Assembly (NCBI GenBank): GCA_016699695.1
Contig: CP065006.1
Coordinates: forward strand, 3,596,001 to 3,660,000
Length of the DNA: 64,000 nt
Direction: 5' to 3'
DNA from: Bacteroidota bacterium
GTDB lineage: Bacteria > Bacteroidota > Bacteroidia > Bacteroidales > UBA10428
The position numbers and the translations under genes were made by a program. A model generated the notes under the pieces. The model was not told the origin of the DNA. It ran no database searches and saw only the letters and a program-made list of their open reading frames with translations. Positions 9,223 to 18,895 of the stretch are shown piece by piece; the first letter of the stretch is position 1; every line of letters starts with the position of its first letter.

Positions 9223-9531
9223 ATGAAAAAGCCAGACTATTTGATTTTGCTGTGCAACTCATACCGGGTTGCCGGAGATGCACAAGGTGCCTGCAACAAG
9301 AAAGGCGCTACAAGTTTACTTCAGTATGTTTCGGAAGAGGCCGCTGACCGTGGTTTAGATGTGGCTGTATCCACAACGGCCTGCCTCAATGTATGCGCCC
9401 AGGGACCTGTGATGGTAATTCAACCAAGTAATTTTTGGTATGGTGGAGTGAACAGCGAAGAGGCTATCGATGAAATTCTCGATGCTCTCGAAAACGGTGA
9501 AGCGGCTGAAAAATATATTATCGCCAATTAA
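9223..9531 (+). CDS. Thioredoxin-like [2Fe-2S] ferredoxin
   Basis: 102 residues. Four cysteines, C11, C24, C54 and C58 (C-x12-C-x29-C-x3-C, with CLNVCAQGPVMVI), match the thioredoxin-like [2Fe-2S] ferredoxins of Clostridium pasteurianum and Azotobacter. The clostridial protein is known to bind the MoFe protein. The gene lies 20 bp after the NifX-like gene and 96 bp before nifV, so a role as electron donor or structural partner in nitrogen fixation is a fair inference. No transmembrane segment or signal peptide. Confidence 0.9.
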   Translation: MKKPDYLILLCNSYRVAGDAQGACNKKGATSLLQYVSEEAADRGLDVAVSTTACLNVCAQGPVMVIQPSNFWYGGVNSEEAIDEILDALENGEAAEKYIIAN

Positions 9532-9627
9532 GCTTATTACTGTAAAGATTTTTAACTGCTTAGTCTCTTTACAGAGATGTTCATGCCGGGATAAATATTA
9601 TCCGCAGAATTTCTAAACTCAGTAACT

Positions 9628-10764
9628 ATGGATGCATACCTTATCGATTCCACATTGCGCGATGGTGAACAAGCCCCTGGGGTTGTGTTCAACATCATCG
9701 AAAAATTGAAAGTGGCTTCTTTGCTCGATCAGCTGGGAGTGCATGAGTTAGAAGCGGGCAGTCCGGCTATAGGTAAAGAGGAACAAAAAGCGATTGCTGC
9801 CGTTGCATCGGCAGGTTTCAGCTTTAAAACATCGTGCTGGTGTAGGGCAAACCTTCCGGAATTAAAAGTGGCCTCCAGGCTTGGCACCGATGCAGTGAAT
9901 ATTTCCCTTCCTGTAAGCGATATCCAGATTGCCGCCATTGGCAAAAACCGCGATTGGGTTATTGCCGAGCTTAAAAGGGTGCTGAATTTTGCCATGCAAC
10001 ATTTTAATTTTGTTACTATAGGTGCTCAGGATGCTTCGAGGGCAGAGTTTATTTTTTTAGAGGAATACATTCATCAGGCTGTTAATTGGGGGGCTCACCG
10101 GCTGCGTATTACCGATACGGTGGGCATTCTCGATCCGCTTGCTACCCGGGCACTTTTTGAAAGACTTGTCGGACAGTTTTGTCAAACTGAATTCGAATTT
10201 CATGGTCACAACGATTTTGGCATGGCCACGGCCAATGCCATTACTGCGCTGCAATCGGGTGCCAGGTGCGTAAGCGCTACAGTAAACGGCCTGGGTGAGC
10301 GGGCTGGTAACTCGGTGCTGGAAGAAATTGTGGCCTATCTTAGCACGGTCAAAGGTCAGCAAGGTTTTAATACGCGTATGGTGCAGAATCTAAGCAGGTA
10401 TGTGGCACAAATATCAAGGCGTCGCAACTCAGAAAGCAAGCCCATTACCGGCGAAAAAACTTTCTGGCACGAATCGGGCATACATACTGCAGCTATGGCC
10501 GAAAACCCCGGAGCCTACCAGGCAATTAATCCTCTGGAATATGGCGCGGGGTGCACCCGGTTTGTATTCGGAAAGCACTCCGGGAAAAAAGGGCTTATGC
10601 ACTACTTTTCTTCACAAGGTATGTCTGTAAACGAAGAGGAAGCATTGCTTATGCTGCAAAAAATTAAAAGCCTGGCACAAGGATCTAAAACCTTTCTTAG
10701 CGAGGCACAACTACTCGAAATGTATGCGCATATTGGTTTTTCTGATCAATACAATGAAAGATGA
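9628..10764 (+). CDS. nifV: Homocitrate synthase NifV
   Basis: 378 residues. Condenses acetyl-CoA and 2-oxoglutarate to homocitrate, the organic ligand of FeMo-co. The HMGL-like TIM barrel shows the N-terminal DSTLRDGEQAPGV motif (catalytic Arg and metal-binding Asp), the metal-binding FHGHNDFGMATANA, and NGLGERAGN. FGKHSGKKGL near residue 315 is typical of the homocitrate/isopropylmalate group. Position at the end of the nif cluster and the 378-residue length support NifV over LeuA, which is longer and carries a regulatory domain. Last nif gene; a hairpin at 11008-11038 lies about 240 bp downstream. Confidence 0.93.
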   Translation: MDAYLIDSTLRDGEQAPGVVFNIIEKLKVASLLDQLGVHELEAGSPAIGKEEQKAIAAVASAGFSFKTSCWCRANLPELKVASRLGTDAVNISLPVSDIQIAAIGKNRDWVIAELKRVLNFAMQHFNFVTIGAQDASRAEFIFLEEYIHQAVNWGAHRLRITDTVGILDPLATRALFERLVGQFCQTEFEFHGHNDFGMATANAITALQSGARCVSATVNGLGERAGNSVLEEIVAYLSTVKGQQGFNTRMVQNLSRYVAQISRRRNSESKPITGEKTFWHESGIHTAAMAENPGAYQAINPLEYGAGCTRFVFGKHSGKKGLMHYFSSQGMSVNEEEALLMLQKIKSLAQGSKTFLSEAQLLEMYAHIGFSDQYNER

Positions 10765-10888
10765 TTCTTAAAGTGAAAAGCTTCTATGATAAAATTGCAA
10801 TGGAATAGACATTATCAGACCAGTAGGATAGATAAAGCGTGTATTAGTATTAATTTCAAGCATTTGTTCCTTTCTTGGCAAAACCCAT

Positions 10889-10976
10889 ATTATGCTACGT
10901 GCGCGGGAGTCATCCCTTTAGGGGAAAGAGGGGTGAGCGTGGGCAAGAGTTAAAATAAAGTTGTAAAGGGCATAAT
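10889..10976. repeat. MITE-like interspersed repeat, copy 1
   Basis: An 88-bp element bounded by ATTATGC and GCATAAT. It shares most of its sequence with 25187-25273, including GGGAAAGAGGGGTGAGCGTG and the ends. The middle folds into an imperfect hairpin (TCATCCC pairing with the GGGGTGA arm). No coding potential. It lies in the 295-bp gap between nifV and the SRPBCC gene. Confidence 0.8.
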
Positions 10977-11007
10977 AGTGGCTAATCATAAATTGCTATT
11001 AAAAAGA

Positions 11008-11038
11008 ACAGGGCAATCTTAATTAAGAAATGCCCTGT
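11008..11038. terminator. Bidirectional hairpin terminator between nifV and the SRPBCC gene
   Basis: ACAGGGCA at 11008-11015 pairs with TGCCCTGT at 11031-11038 around a 15-base A/T-rich loop, followed by TTTGTC on the + strand and preceded by A-runs that become T-runs on the - strand. It lies between two convergent genes, so it probably serves both. Confidence 0.75.
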
Positions 11039-11059
11039 TTTGTCAATCAAGTTAGCAGC

Positions 11060-11599
11060 TTAAATCGATTCGAGTACTTTTTTAGCATTTTCAAGACCTT
11101 CTCCCAGTTGCTGGCCCAGCATATTTTCCATATCCATAAACAGCAGCATGCCTTTCATGGGGTAAGTCATTTTGCCCGTAAATCCCCATTTTACCACACA
11201 TACACTGTCGCTTTTACTTTCGGTGGTAATGTAGGCAAAGTCGGTAGATTCGAATGGCTCCATAAAACGTAGCACGTAATCAATACGTTCGCCATCTTTC
11301 ACAGCAATTATCTCCTGTTCGCCTTTTCCCACATCTTTATTTCCCGACCAATAGTAGACCGCACCAACAGTTCCATCGGTGCCTGAGTAGCTTTTCTCCA
11401 TGGCGGGGTCCATTTTCGACCACACGCTGTAATCTTCCTGGTTTTTTAATAGTTTGAAATAATCAAATGCCACCTCAACTGGCTGTTCTATGGTAACCTC
11501 ACGTTCTACAGCATAATTGCCATCTACAAACGCAGGTGGAATCAAAACAATGGCAAGCAGCACCAGAAGCACTATGCCTATAATTTTTAATGCTTTCAT
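11060..11599 (-). CDS. SRPBCC-family protein with N-terminal membrane anchor
   Basis: 179 residues from the ATG at 11597-11599 (MKALKIIGIVLLVLLAIVLI); the frame stays open upstream, but the hydrophobic segment starts at this Met. One transmembrane helix (about 4-22) is followed by a START-like polyketide cyclase/dehydrase domain (VEREVTIEQPVEVAFDYF, SVWSKMDPAM). Many Bacteroidota carry such anchored SRPBCC proteins; their ligand is unknown. Monocistronic and convergent with nifV. Confidence 0.8.
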   Translation of the reverse strand: MKALKIIGIVLLVLLAIVLIPPAFVDGNYAVEREVTIEQPVEVAFDYFKLLKNQEDYSVWSKMDPAMEKSYSGTDGTVGAVYYWSGNKDVGKGEQEIIAVKDGERIDYVLRFMEPFESTDFAYITTESKSDSVCVVKWGFTGKMTYPMKGMLLFMDMENMLGQQLGEGLENAKKVLESI

Positions 11600-11828
11600 A
11601 ATGAAGGGTTTTTTGAATGGTTTAGTCGCAGAAGTTACAAAATTGTTCGAAACTGACCGAGGCTTTTCATTCCAAATTGCTTCTAAATAAATTCGATTGA
11701 TATCGATTGCTCTAATTCGCAATTCGGGTTAAATGAAAAAAGGACCCTTTTCAAGAAATGCTTTTCAGAGATGGCATGGAATTAAGATCTTCGAACATTC
11801 ACCATTCGCATAAAACCAGATGAATCAA

Positions 11829-13181
11829 TCAGGGCACAGCCAGCAGATGGGACTCTGTAAATCCCTGCTGAAAAGTAAACCGCATCACATACAAGCCTTT
11901 CGGCACATTAGGTATCTCCAGTAAATAATGGCCTCTACCCATTTTTTCCTGCTGCAAAAGTACGCCGGATAGGTTAAATAATTCAGCTATCACCTGCCCA
12001 TTGATAGTCGGGTTTAGGTTGACATAGACACTTTGATCAATCACACTTAATTGAATATGCTTTTGGTTAAATGGCTCGTTTACAGAAGTAGGCATAAAAC
12101 CTTTTAACGCAGTAATGGCCTGATAGGCATTTCCCTGCCAATGAAAAAGTGACGACCACGATCCTCCGATGTCTCCTGCCCAGATGTATTCGCCTCCCCA
12201 ATAGTATAAGCCTTTTACATTATCATAGGGTTGAAGTAAATTGTAAATCGCCTGCAAATAATCTGTTTGCCCCTGCTGGGTAAAGGGAAATGGAAGTTCT
12301 TCTTCTGAAAGCACACAATAGTCAGGCGGTGTACCTTCAGCCTGGTAACTGGTTTCTACTACCATAATCGATTGACTGTATTGCTGATTCAGAAATTGGA
12401 TATTTTCTTCAAGGTCAACCAGCGTGCCATGCCAGCATGGATAAAAGCTAAGGCCAATGACATCGAATTCAAGGTCGTACTTGAGCAGGCTGTCGTAGAA
12501 ATTTCTTGAATCGTTCTTCGATCCTCCGGTGGCTGCATGAATCATAATCGGAATTGTATTACCTCCCGAGGATTCCCTTACGCCTTTTGATGCAGATTTT
12601 AAAAGGCTTGCTAGGGAAATGTAGTTTGGTTTCCCATTGATCCATGCCTGTCCATGTGGCCATAACATTCCGTTGTTAATTTCATTGCCTGTTTGCACCA
12701 TGTCGGGCCTTAAACCCGCAGCAGCAAAGATATTCAGCACCCTTTTGGTATATTGATACAGACTATCTTGCAGTGTGTTGAAGGTTAGTCCATTCCAGGC
12801 AGCAGGTATTTCCTGGTTTCCCGGATCGGCCCAGGTATCGCTGTAATGAAAATCGAGCAAAAGTTTAAAACCTGATGCTTTTACCTGTGCAGCCAGTGCA
12901 AGGGTATATTCCAGGCTGTTGACTGTTCCGTATGATTCATCCATGTTGGGTGTATGAAAGAGTCTCAACCGCACATAATTGTAACCACCCTCTTTGAAAA
13001 TAGAAAATACATCGCCTGGTGCATTCTCATATTTGTAAACGCCATTGTTGTCCAGTATAGCCTTTACCAGCGACAAATCTGTTCCCAGCTGAAAGGATTC
13101 GATGTATATTGGTTGGTATTGTGCCTGCAGGCCTGCTAAATTGATGAGGAGTAATGAAATAAGCAATATAGATTTTTTCAT
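11829..13181 (-). CDS. Secreted GH53 arabinogalactan endo-beta-1,4-galactanase
   Basis: 450 residues from MKKSILLISLLLINLAGLQA, a clear signal peptide. The GH53 barrel cleaves beta-1,4-galactan side chains of pectin. The acid/base Glu is E167 in TGNEINNGM and the nucleophile is E276 in VVETSYQ; DFHYSDTWADPGNQ and YYWGGEYI are family signatures. The last 80 residues (about 370-450) form a beta-rich domain ending in GLYVMRF...LLAVP, resembling a type IX secretion C-terminal sorting domain. The start codon overlaps the stop of the upstream hydrolase by one base (TAATG), indicating translational coupling. A longer in-frame start at 13427 would lie inside the hydrolase and precede the signal peptide, so it was rejected. 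Confidence 0.92.
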   Translation of the reverse strand: MKKSILLISLLLINLAGLQAQYQPIYIESFQLGTDLSLVKAILDNNGVYKYENAPGDVFSIFKEGGYNYVRLRLFHTPNMDESYGTVNSLEYTLALAAQVKASGFKLLLDFHYSDTWADPGNQEIPAAWNGLTFNTLQDSLYQYTKRVLNIFAAAGLRPDMVQTGNEINNGMLWPHGQAWINGKPNYISLASLLKSASKGVRESSGGNTIPIMIHAATGGSKNDSRNFYDSLLKYDLEFDVIGLSFYPCWHGTLVDLEENIQFLNQQYSQSIMVVETSYQAEGTPPDYCVLSEEELPFPFTQQGQTDYLQAIYNLLQPYDNVKGLYYWGGEYIWAGDIGGSWSSLFHWQGNAYQAITALKGFMPTSVNEPFNQKHIQLSVIDQSVYVNLNPTINGQVIAELFNLSGVLLQQEKMGRGHYLLEIPNVPKGLYVMRFTFQQGFTESHLLAVP

Positions 13182-14110
13182 TACCAAATATAGGCAATGG
13201 ATAGGAGAAAATCTTCCACTGCTTTCTGATATTCTACAGGATGATCGCCAAAAGAGGTGGCATGCACCGATTCTTCTGAAAGATAAAGGTCTTTTGTGCC
13301 TGCCTTTTTCTGAAACATTTGGCGAGCCATAAAGGTAGGGACATAATCGTCTTGTGTACCATGAATAAACAGGATTGGAGTGGAGACTTGATCCAGGTTT
13401 TCGATCGGGCTTACTTGCGAAAACCAATATCCTTCGTGCAATTTGGTGGCCATGCTGGCTGCCTCAATAATAAAAAGGTTGGGTAATTTAAAATCCTCTT
13501 TTAGTCGATGCCGAAACAAGGTCTTCAGGTCGGAATAGCCGCAGTCGGAAATGTAGAAATCTGCCTCTGCCTGTTTATCTTTCATTCCTGCATGCAATAG
13601 GCAGGTAGCAGCCCCCATCGACTCGCCATGCACGCCAATAATGCCATTTGCAAAACGCTTATTTACATAGGTCAATACACGGTCGAGGTCAAATTTTTCA
13701 TAATAGCCATAACTATAGCTTTCGCCGCCACTTTCTCCGTGTGCCCTGCTGTCGAACAGAAGAACATTAAAACCCATATTCAGGTACATCGGAGCCAATT
13801 TGTGCATGATGTACTTGTCGGCTCCGAGTCCGTGGTGCACCACAATGGTTTTCTGGCTCGAATCGGAAGCATATAAGAGTATAGCCTGAAGCTTATATCC
13901 AAATTCTGAAGAGATGGTAAACCTTTCTTTTTTCTGATGATTGTACCAGCTGGTATCAATTCTTTCTGCAGCTATTTCTATGTCAAGCCGGCTGGTTTTT
14001 TGGAGCGATTTGGTTTCGGTGGCTTTTCTGAAAAAATATTCTCCGATTAATGAATACCCAATACTTAAGATCAAACCAATTAGGACAATACGTTTAATCC
14101 ATCTAGTCAT
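13181..14110 (-). CDS. Membrane-anchored alpha/beta hydrolase
   Basis: 309 residues. An N-terminal hydrophobic helix (about 8-25) precedes an alpha/beta hydrolase fold: VVHHGLGADKY oxyanion region, nucleophile S164 in GVHGESMGAA, acid Asp in FIHGTQDDYVP and catalytic His near the C-terminus (SVHATSFGDHP). This resembles the BAAT/FrsA/YkoK-type lysophospholipase-like group; substrate unknown. Cotranscribed with the GH53 galactanase, whose ATG overlaps this stop. An esterase acting on substituted pectic galactan is conceivable but is only an inference from position. Confidence 0.82.
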   Translation of the reverse strand: MTRWIKRIVLIGLILSIGYSLIGEYFFRKATETKSLQKTSRLDIEIAAERIDTSWYNHQKKERFTISSEFGYKLQAILLYASDSSQKTIVVHHGLGADKYIMHKLAPMYLNMGFNVLLFDSRAHGESGGESYSYGYYEKFDLDRVLTYVNKRFANGIIGVHGESMGAATCLLHAGMKDKQAEADFYISDCGYSDLKTLFRHRLKEDFKLPNLFIIEAASMATKLHEGYWFSQVSPIENLDQVSTPILFIHGTQDDYVPTFMARQMFQKKAGTKDLYLSEESVHATSFGDHPVEYQKAVEDFLLSIAYIW

Positions 14111-14176
14111 ATGAATAATTTGGCAGTTTAACTATTTTAACGTGAAGTAAACCGTTCTATTGTATACTGCAATTGC

Positions 14177-16645
14177 TTAAAAATTGGCTCTTACTGCCCC
14201 TATAAAGTTTAATCCTGATGCAGCAATGCCCGAGCTATAGGGTTTATAGCGCTGGTCGGTAATGTTTTCGACCCCGGCCGAGAGGGTAACCAAATTGTTC
14301 AACTGGTAGCGCATTTTAAGGTTGAGGGTATACCAACCGGGCGACCAGGGATTTCCTTCAGGGTCAATGGCATAGATCTCAGGCTTTCCTATTTCTTCCT
14401 CGGGCATTTCGGCAAAGGTTTTTTCTCCGCTGTAAGTAGCATAAAGCTTTACATTAAAACGGCCAGCCACGAAGGTGAGTTTTGTATTTCCGAACCAGGG
14501 AGGAGCATGCCTCGTGGGGCTGGTTTCACCGTTGTCAAGTTCTTCTTCGCCTTTCTGCAAATTGAAATCAGATGAGATACCAAATCCTGCCGGTAGTTTA
14601 ACTTCGAGTCCGGCCTGAAGTCCATAAACAATGGCGAAAGCTGCATTTTGAATGGCCTGTACCTGACTCATCACGCCACTATACATTATACTGTCCTGAC
14701 CATTGAGGGTATAATCGCGCCTTACCATGGCATTGTTCAAGTATGTGCCATAGATTGTAAGGTCAATTTTTAACCAGTCATTGATAATCCTGGCAATTCC
14801 TGCATCTAAGTTATAGGCATATTCAGCCTCTAAAGATGGATTTGGAACTGTAACGGTACCCTGCTCAGAATCAAAAACTTTTCCCATGTCGTCTACATTC
14901 GGGGCTCGGAAGGCGGTAGAAGCATTCGTATTTAATACCCAGTTTTTATTGGGTCTGTAAACTACTCCGAAACTGCCACTAAGCGAACCTTTGTTCAAAT
15001 GGGCTTCTGTAAAAGGAAAGGAATAAAAGCTGGTATCAAACTTGGCATTCAAAAGATAATGCGTATAACGGATTCCAAAGTGTAAGGTAACTTTGCTGTT
15101 TATTTTGTATTGATCTGTCAGGTAGAGGGCATACGACTCCCAGGTCGATTGAGGGTAGCGTGAGGGGCCTTCTTCAGAAGTACCTTCCTCTATATCTTCA
15201 TCCACACCTGTTGAGCGCACTTTGTTGTAAATGGATTCTGCTCCGTATATAATCCGGTGTTGCCCGCCTGCGGATTTGGTAAAATCGAAGTTGGCCGAAA
15301 GAGCATCGACTTTTTCGGTGCGTATTTCGCGTAGAGGATCGTTTATATTCCGGCTTATGCGGCTTTCTTCGAAAAACTGCTGAGCCAGGTGCACCGATAA
15401 CTGGTCGTAAATGCCCCGGTTGGCGTGGTGTATAGCGTTCAGGTTGTTCATCATCCAGATCTGTGGACCGTAGTTCCATTCTCCATAGCGTGGTTGGCCG
15501 TTTTTGTAACGTATATGTCTGTCGTAGCGGCCATAATCCGAGGTTTGCGAATAATGAAACCCATAGTGAAACTGCCATTGATCCGAAGGCTTGTAAGAAA
15601 TCTTCTGCATCAGGTTAAATTGGGTATAGCCTGTTGGATTCTGGATCCGGTTGTCGGAATTTTGCTTTACCACATCCATGCTGTCTTGTCTTTCTACATA
15701 AAATGGCCTTAGGTATTCTTCAGGGCCATAGCTACCCATACGCAGGTGGTCGAAAGAATTGCTACTTATGCTGGTAAGTCCTGCCCATTTTTTTCCTCCT
15801 AAATTGATGTCGAAGTGACCGGTTTTTTCCTGGTTGGCCGTAGCATACCGGGCTGTAATGTTGCCTTTTACATGCGTTTTTTCTTCCAACGAGAATTGGG
15901 GTGTCAGGGTCTGAAAGCTCATAACTCCGCCAATGGCATCGCTGCCGTAAATGACCGATCCCGGACCGAAAAGCACTTCGGTATTTTCCATAGCAAAAGG
16001 GTCGAGCGAGATTACATTCTGGATATTTCCACTTCGAAAAATGGCGGTATTCATGCGTACCCCATCTACCGAATACAACAGTCTGCTGGTAGCAAAACCC
16101 CTTATCATGGGGCTACCGCCTCCCTGCTGGCTCTTCTGAATAAATACTTTCCCTGAAAGCGCAAGCATGTCTGCAGCAGTTTGTGGATTGTGTATGATTA
16201 CCGAACGGGTTGAGATAGAGCTTATTTTTTGAGGCAACTCCGAGGTTTTCTGGTTCCACCGTGAGGCCGACACCACCACTTCGTCAATGCTCACCAGCGA
16301 GGGAGTTAACTGCACCTTAAACGAAGATTCCTGCAATTGCTGGTAACTGCGTATTTGGGTATGGTATCCAATCACACGTATTTCGATAATTTCAGCACCC
16401 TTAAAGGCAGCGATATTTGCCTGTCCCTTGGCATTGGTAAGGGTTGTGGCCCGTGGTTGTGTACTGGTAACCGTTACCAATTCGAGGGGCTCGTTACTTT
16501 CGGCATCTGTAACCACAAATAGTTGTGAATAAACTTGAAAACAGGAAAATACAAGCAGAAATAGCACAAAAAACCAACGGATCTTTGGCAGGCTCGACTT
16601 TTCAATATTTTGGGCTTGTTGGTGCTGAAGGCTTTTCAGAAACAT
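14177..16645 (-). CDS. TonB-dependent outer-membrane receptor
   Basis: 822 residues. After a signal region (about 22-41, RWFFVLFLLVFSCFQVYSQ) comes a carboxypeptidase-like regulatory domain (about 42-115), then the plug (EVVVSASRWNQKTSELPQ to about 235, with GGGSPMIRGF and YGSDAIGGV) and the 22-strand barrel, ending in the usual aromatic residue (F822). Arrangement resembles CirA/FepA-like receptors rather than SusC: no SusD gene follows and there is no extended plug. It could import siderophores, cobalamin or oligosaccharides; the nearby hydrolase and galactanase make a glycan plausible but not shown. Located 66 bp upstream of the hydrolase on the same strand. Confidence 0.9.
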   Translation of the reverse strand: MFLKSLQHQQAQNIEKSSLPKIRWFFVLFLLVFSCFQVYSQLFVVTDAESNEPLELVTVTSTQPRATTLTNAKGQANIAAFKGAEIIEIRVIGYHTQIRSYQQLQESSFKVQLTPSLVSIDEVVVSASRWNQKTSELPQKISSISTRSVIIHNPQTAADMLALSGKVFIQKSQQGGGSPMIRGFATSRLLYSVDGVRMNTAIFRSGNIQNVISLDPFAMENTEVLFGPGSVIYGSDAIGGVMSFQTLTPQFSLEEKTHVKGNITARYATANQEKTGHFDINLGGKKWAGLTSISSNSFDHLRMGSYGPEEYLRPFYVERQDSMDVVKQNSDNRIQNPTGYTQFNLMQKISYKPSDQWQFHYGFHYSQTSDYGRYDRHIRYKNGQPRYGEWNYGPQIWMMNNLNAIHHANRGIYDQLSVHLAQQFFEESRISRNINDPLREIRTEKVDALSANFDFTKSAGGQHRIIYGAESIYNKVRSTGVDEDIEEGTSEEGPSRYPQSTWESYALYLTDQYKINSKVTLHFGIRYTHYLLNAKFDTSFYSFPFTEAHLNKGSLSGSFGVVYRPNKNWVLNTNASTAFRAPNVDDMGKVFDSEQGTVTVPNPSLEAEYAYNLDAGIARIINDWLKIDLTIYGTYLNNAMVRRDYTLNGQDSIMYSGVMSQVQAIQNAAFAIVYGLQAGLEVKLPAGFGISSDFNLQKGEEELDNGETSPTRHAPPWFGNTKLTFVAGRFNVKLYATYSGEKTFAEMPEEEIGKPEIYAIDPEGNPWSPGWYTLNLKMRYQLNNLVTLSAGVENITDQRYKPYSSGIAASGLNFIGAVRANF

Positions 16646-16804
16646 ATCAATTTTATCCTTTTTTGGCGCCTGTTGCTACAAAAATCATACCTCAATGAGT
16701 TGATTTAGGCTGCTTAGCTACTAATTGTTTGATGCACTTTTTTGATAGAAGACATAAATTCTATTATCTCTGAGTTTTCATTGACACCTGTTAGTGCATT
16801 TCTG

Positions 16805-18736
16805 CTATGGATAAAGGTATTCAAAGGCGCTTTTATACGCACCTGTTTCGTTCACATAATCAATTAACTGGCTGTAAAAAGGGTGATTGCCGATGGTAGC
16901 ACTGTCGCCTACAATTACCAGCTTTTTCCGGGCACGGGTCATGGCTACATTCATGCGCCTGATGTCGGCCAGAAACCCAATTTCGCTCTTTTCGTTCGAA
17001 CGCACCAGGCTGATGTAGATGACATCGCGCTCCTGTCCCTGAAACGAGTCGATGGTATTGATGCTGATTTGTTTGCACAGCTCCGGACTCAGGTTCACCT
17101 GTTCAGAAAAACTTTCCTGCATCAGGTTTACCTGGGCTTTATAGGGAGAAATAATTCCGACACCATATATGTGAGGGGCTATTCTCAGATGTGCCAGATC
17201 GGTAAGGTAGCCCGATAGGTGCCTAAAAAGCAGATCCATTTCTTCGGGGTTGAAAGCACTTTTAGTTTCCGGGTTTGTTTGTTCAGCAAAGCCACAGCCG
17301 GCCGTATCGATAAATTCCAGCGGTTGGTCGTCGGGAAATATCAGCCAATTGGCAACCTGCCTGTTTGCCACCAGCTTATCGTTGTAAAAGTGCCTTCCGG
17401 AAAAGCGCATGATGCTTTCGTGCATGCGGTATTGTTCGGTGAGCATGGTATCTGCCTTGTTGCGCTCAATGGCTTTTTCGAAAAGTGTCACTTCTAATCC
17501 TTCTTTGGCCGCCGAAAGCGATTTAATGGTGGGAGGCAGTTGACAATGGTCGCCGGCAAAGATTACCCTCTGCGATTTTAGAATAGGCAACCAGCAGGCA
17601 GGTTCGAGGGCCTGGGCAGCTTCATCGATGAATACCGTACCGAAATATTTTCCTTTCAATGCCGCACTGGTGGAGCCAACAAGGGTACAGGCCACCACCC
17701 TTGTTTTTTCGATAATATCATTTTTTATATAGCCCGAAAGCATTTCGGCTTCGGCTTTAAACTGTCTGGCCTCGGCCAACAACAATTTTCTTTGTTCACG
17801 TTCTTCGGGTCCGAAGGTTCGTTTGTATTTGTGGCCCAGGTTTTTGTATTCCTCAGCCTGGCGACGCAGTGTTTTTAGTTGCTTGTATTGCGGATGAAGC
17901 GTAATCTGGGCATCGAGCGTGGAGTTCATAATCTGGTCGGTGATGCGGGCGGGGTTTCCTACACGCACGACAGATATATTTTCCTGAAGAAGTTTTTCGC
18001 ACAGCAAATCCACCGCTGCATTGCTGGGGGCGCAAACCAGCACTTGGGTTTCTTTTTGAAGAGTTTGACGGATAGCTTGCACCAGTGTGGTTGTTTTACC
18101 GGTGCCGGGCGGACCATGGATTATGGCTACATCGCAGGCAGTGAGTACCAATTGAAGGGCCTGGTTTTGGCTTTCGTTCAACTCTTTTACTTTTGCGGCC
18201 GATTCGTTTGAAAAGTAAGCCTCTTGTTCACCAAGCAATATCTGTTTAAGGCTTTCGATACGCTTGTCGGTGGTGGTAAGCAGATTCTTCAGCCCTGCTT
18301 CCATTTCGCGATAGCTGGTTTCGTCGAAGAGCAGCTGAATGCCCAATTTTCCATCGTAAGCCCAATCAGGAATCTCATTGGCGTGCAGGGTAACTACCAT
18401 TTCATGATCGCCAGCCATGTTAACCACCCCTTTCACCTGGGCTTCCTCGTCGTCTTGTTGTGCCTGGGCCGAAAATAACTGCACCGGCTTTCCGGGCTGA
18501 AACGAATGCGACTCGCCATGACTTGGATTTCTCGACAGGCGTAAGATTGGATATTCCGCCTGGCTATAACTGGTTTTTTCAATACGCACCGGGTACCAGC
18601 ATACCCCTTCCTTGCGGCGTTCTGTGAGGGAGTTGCTGCTCATCTTTCGCAGGTAATGCTTCAGGTCCTCTTCTTTTTCGCGACGCAGCAGGTTGAGCAA
18701 ACGGGTAATTTCTTCCTGAATCTCTTTTCGTGGCAT
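16805..18736 (-). CDS. IGHMBP2-like superfamily 1 DNA/RNA helicase
   Basis: 643 residues. Walker A is GPPGTGKTTTLVQAI (about residue 209), Walker B VFIDEAAQALEP; later motifs include FAGDHCQLPPT (motif III), TEQYRMHESIMRF (IV), TIDSFQGQERDVIYISLVRS (V) and NVAMTRARKKLVIVGD (VI). These are those of Upf1/IGHMBP2-type SF1B helicases; bacterial members have an N-terminal beta-barrel as seen here (about 60-135). Cellular role in bacteria is not established. Single gene, no close partner. Confidence 0.93.
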   Translation of the reverse strand: MPRKEIQEEITRLLNLLRREKEEDLKHYLRKMSSNSLTERRKEGVCWYPVRIEKTSYSQAEYPILRLSRNPSHGESHSFQPGKPVQLFSAQAQQDDEEAQVKGVVNMAGDHEMVVTLHANEIPDWAYDGKLGIQLLFDETSYREMEAGLKNLLTTTDKRIESLKQILLGEQEAYFSNESAAKVKELNESQNQALQLVLTACDVAIIHGPPGTGKTTTLVQAIRQTLQKETQVLVCAPSNAAVDLLCEKLLQENISVVRVGNPARITDQIMNSTLDAQITLHPQYKQLKTLRRQAEEYKNLGHKYKRTFGPEEREQRKLLLAEARQFKAEAEMLSGYIKNDIIEKTRVVACTLVGSTSAALKGKYFGTVFIDEAAQALEPACWLPILKSQRVIFAGDHCQLPPTIKSLSAAKEGLEVTLFEKAIERNKADTMLTEQYRMHESIMRFSGRHFYNDKLVANRQVANWLIFPDDQPLEFIDTAGCGFAEQTNPETKSAFNPEEMDLLFRHLSGYLTDLAHLRIAPHIYGVGIISPYKAQVNLMQESFSEQVNLSPELCKQISINTIDSFQGQERDVIYISLVRSNEKSEIGFLADIRRMNVAMTRARKKLVIVGDSATIGNHPFYSQLIDYVNETGAYKSAFEYLYP

Positions 18737-18895
18737 GGTTGCTTAATGAGTCACAAATATACAGATTGTGCTGTTGGTTCATGCTTGGCTTCAGAAAAAT
18801 GAAATTACAAAGTGTACTGGAAATTCGGCCTTAATTGAAGTTGTGAATCTTAATATTTAAAAACCGATGAATACATTTGCAATAAAAAGAAAAGC

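Noticed and set aside
13182..13427. N-terminal extension of the GH53 gene to 13427
   Set aside because: The added 82 residues lie inside the hydrolase gene and precede a standard signal peptide; TAATG coupling supports the start at 13181.
16646..16804. Riboswitch (cobalamin) upstream of the TonB receptor
   Set aside because: No B12-box-like sequence or long structured leader could be found by eye.
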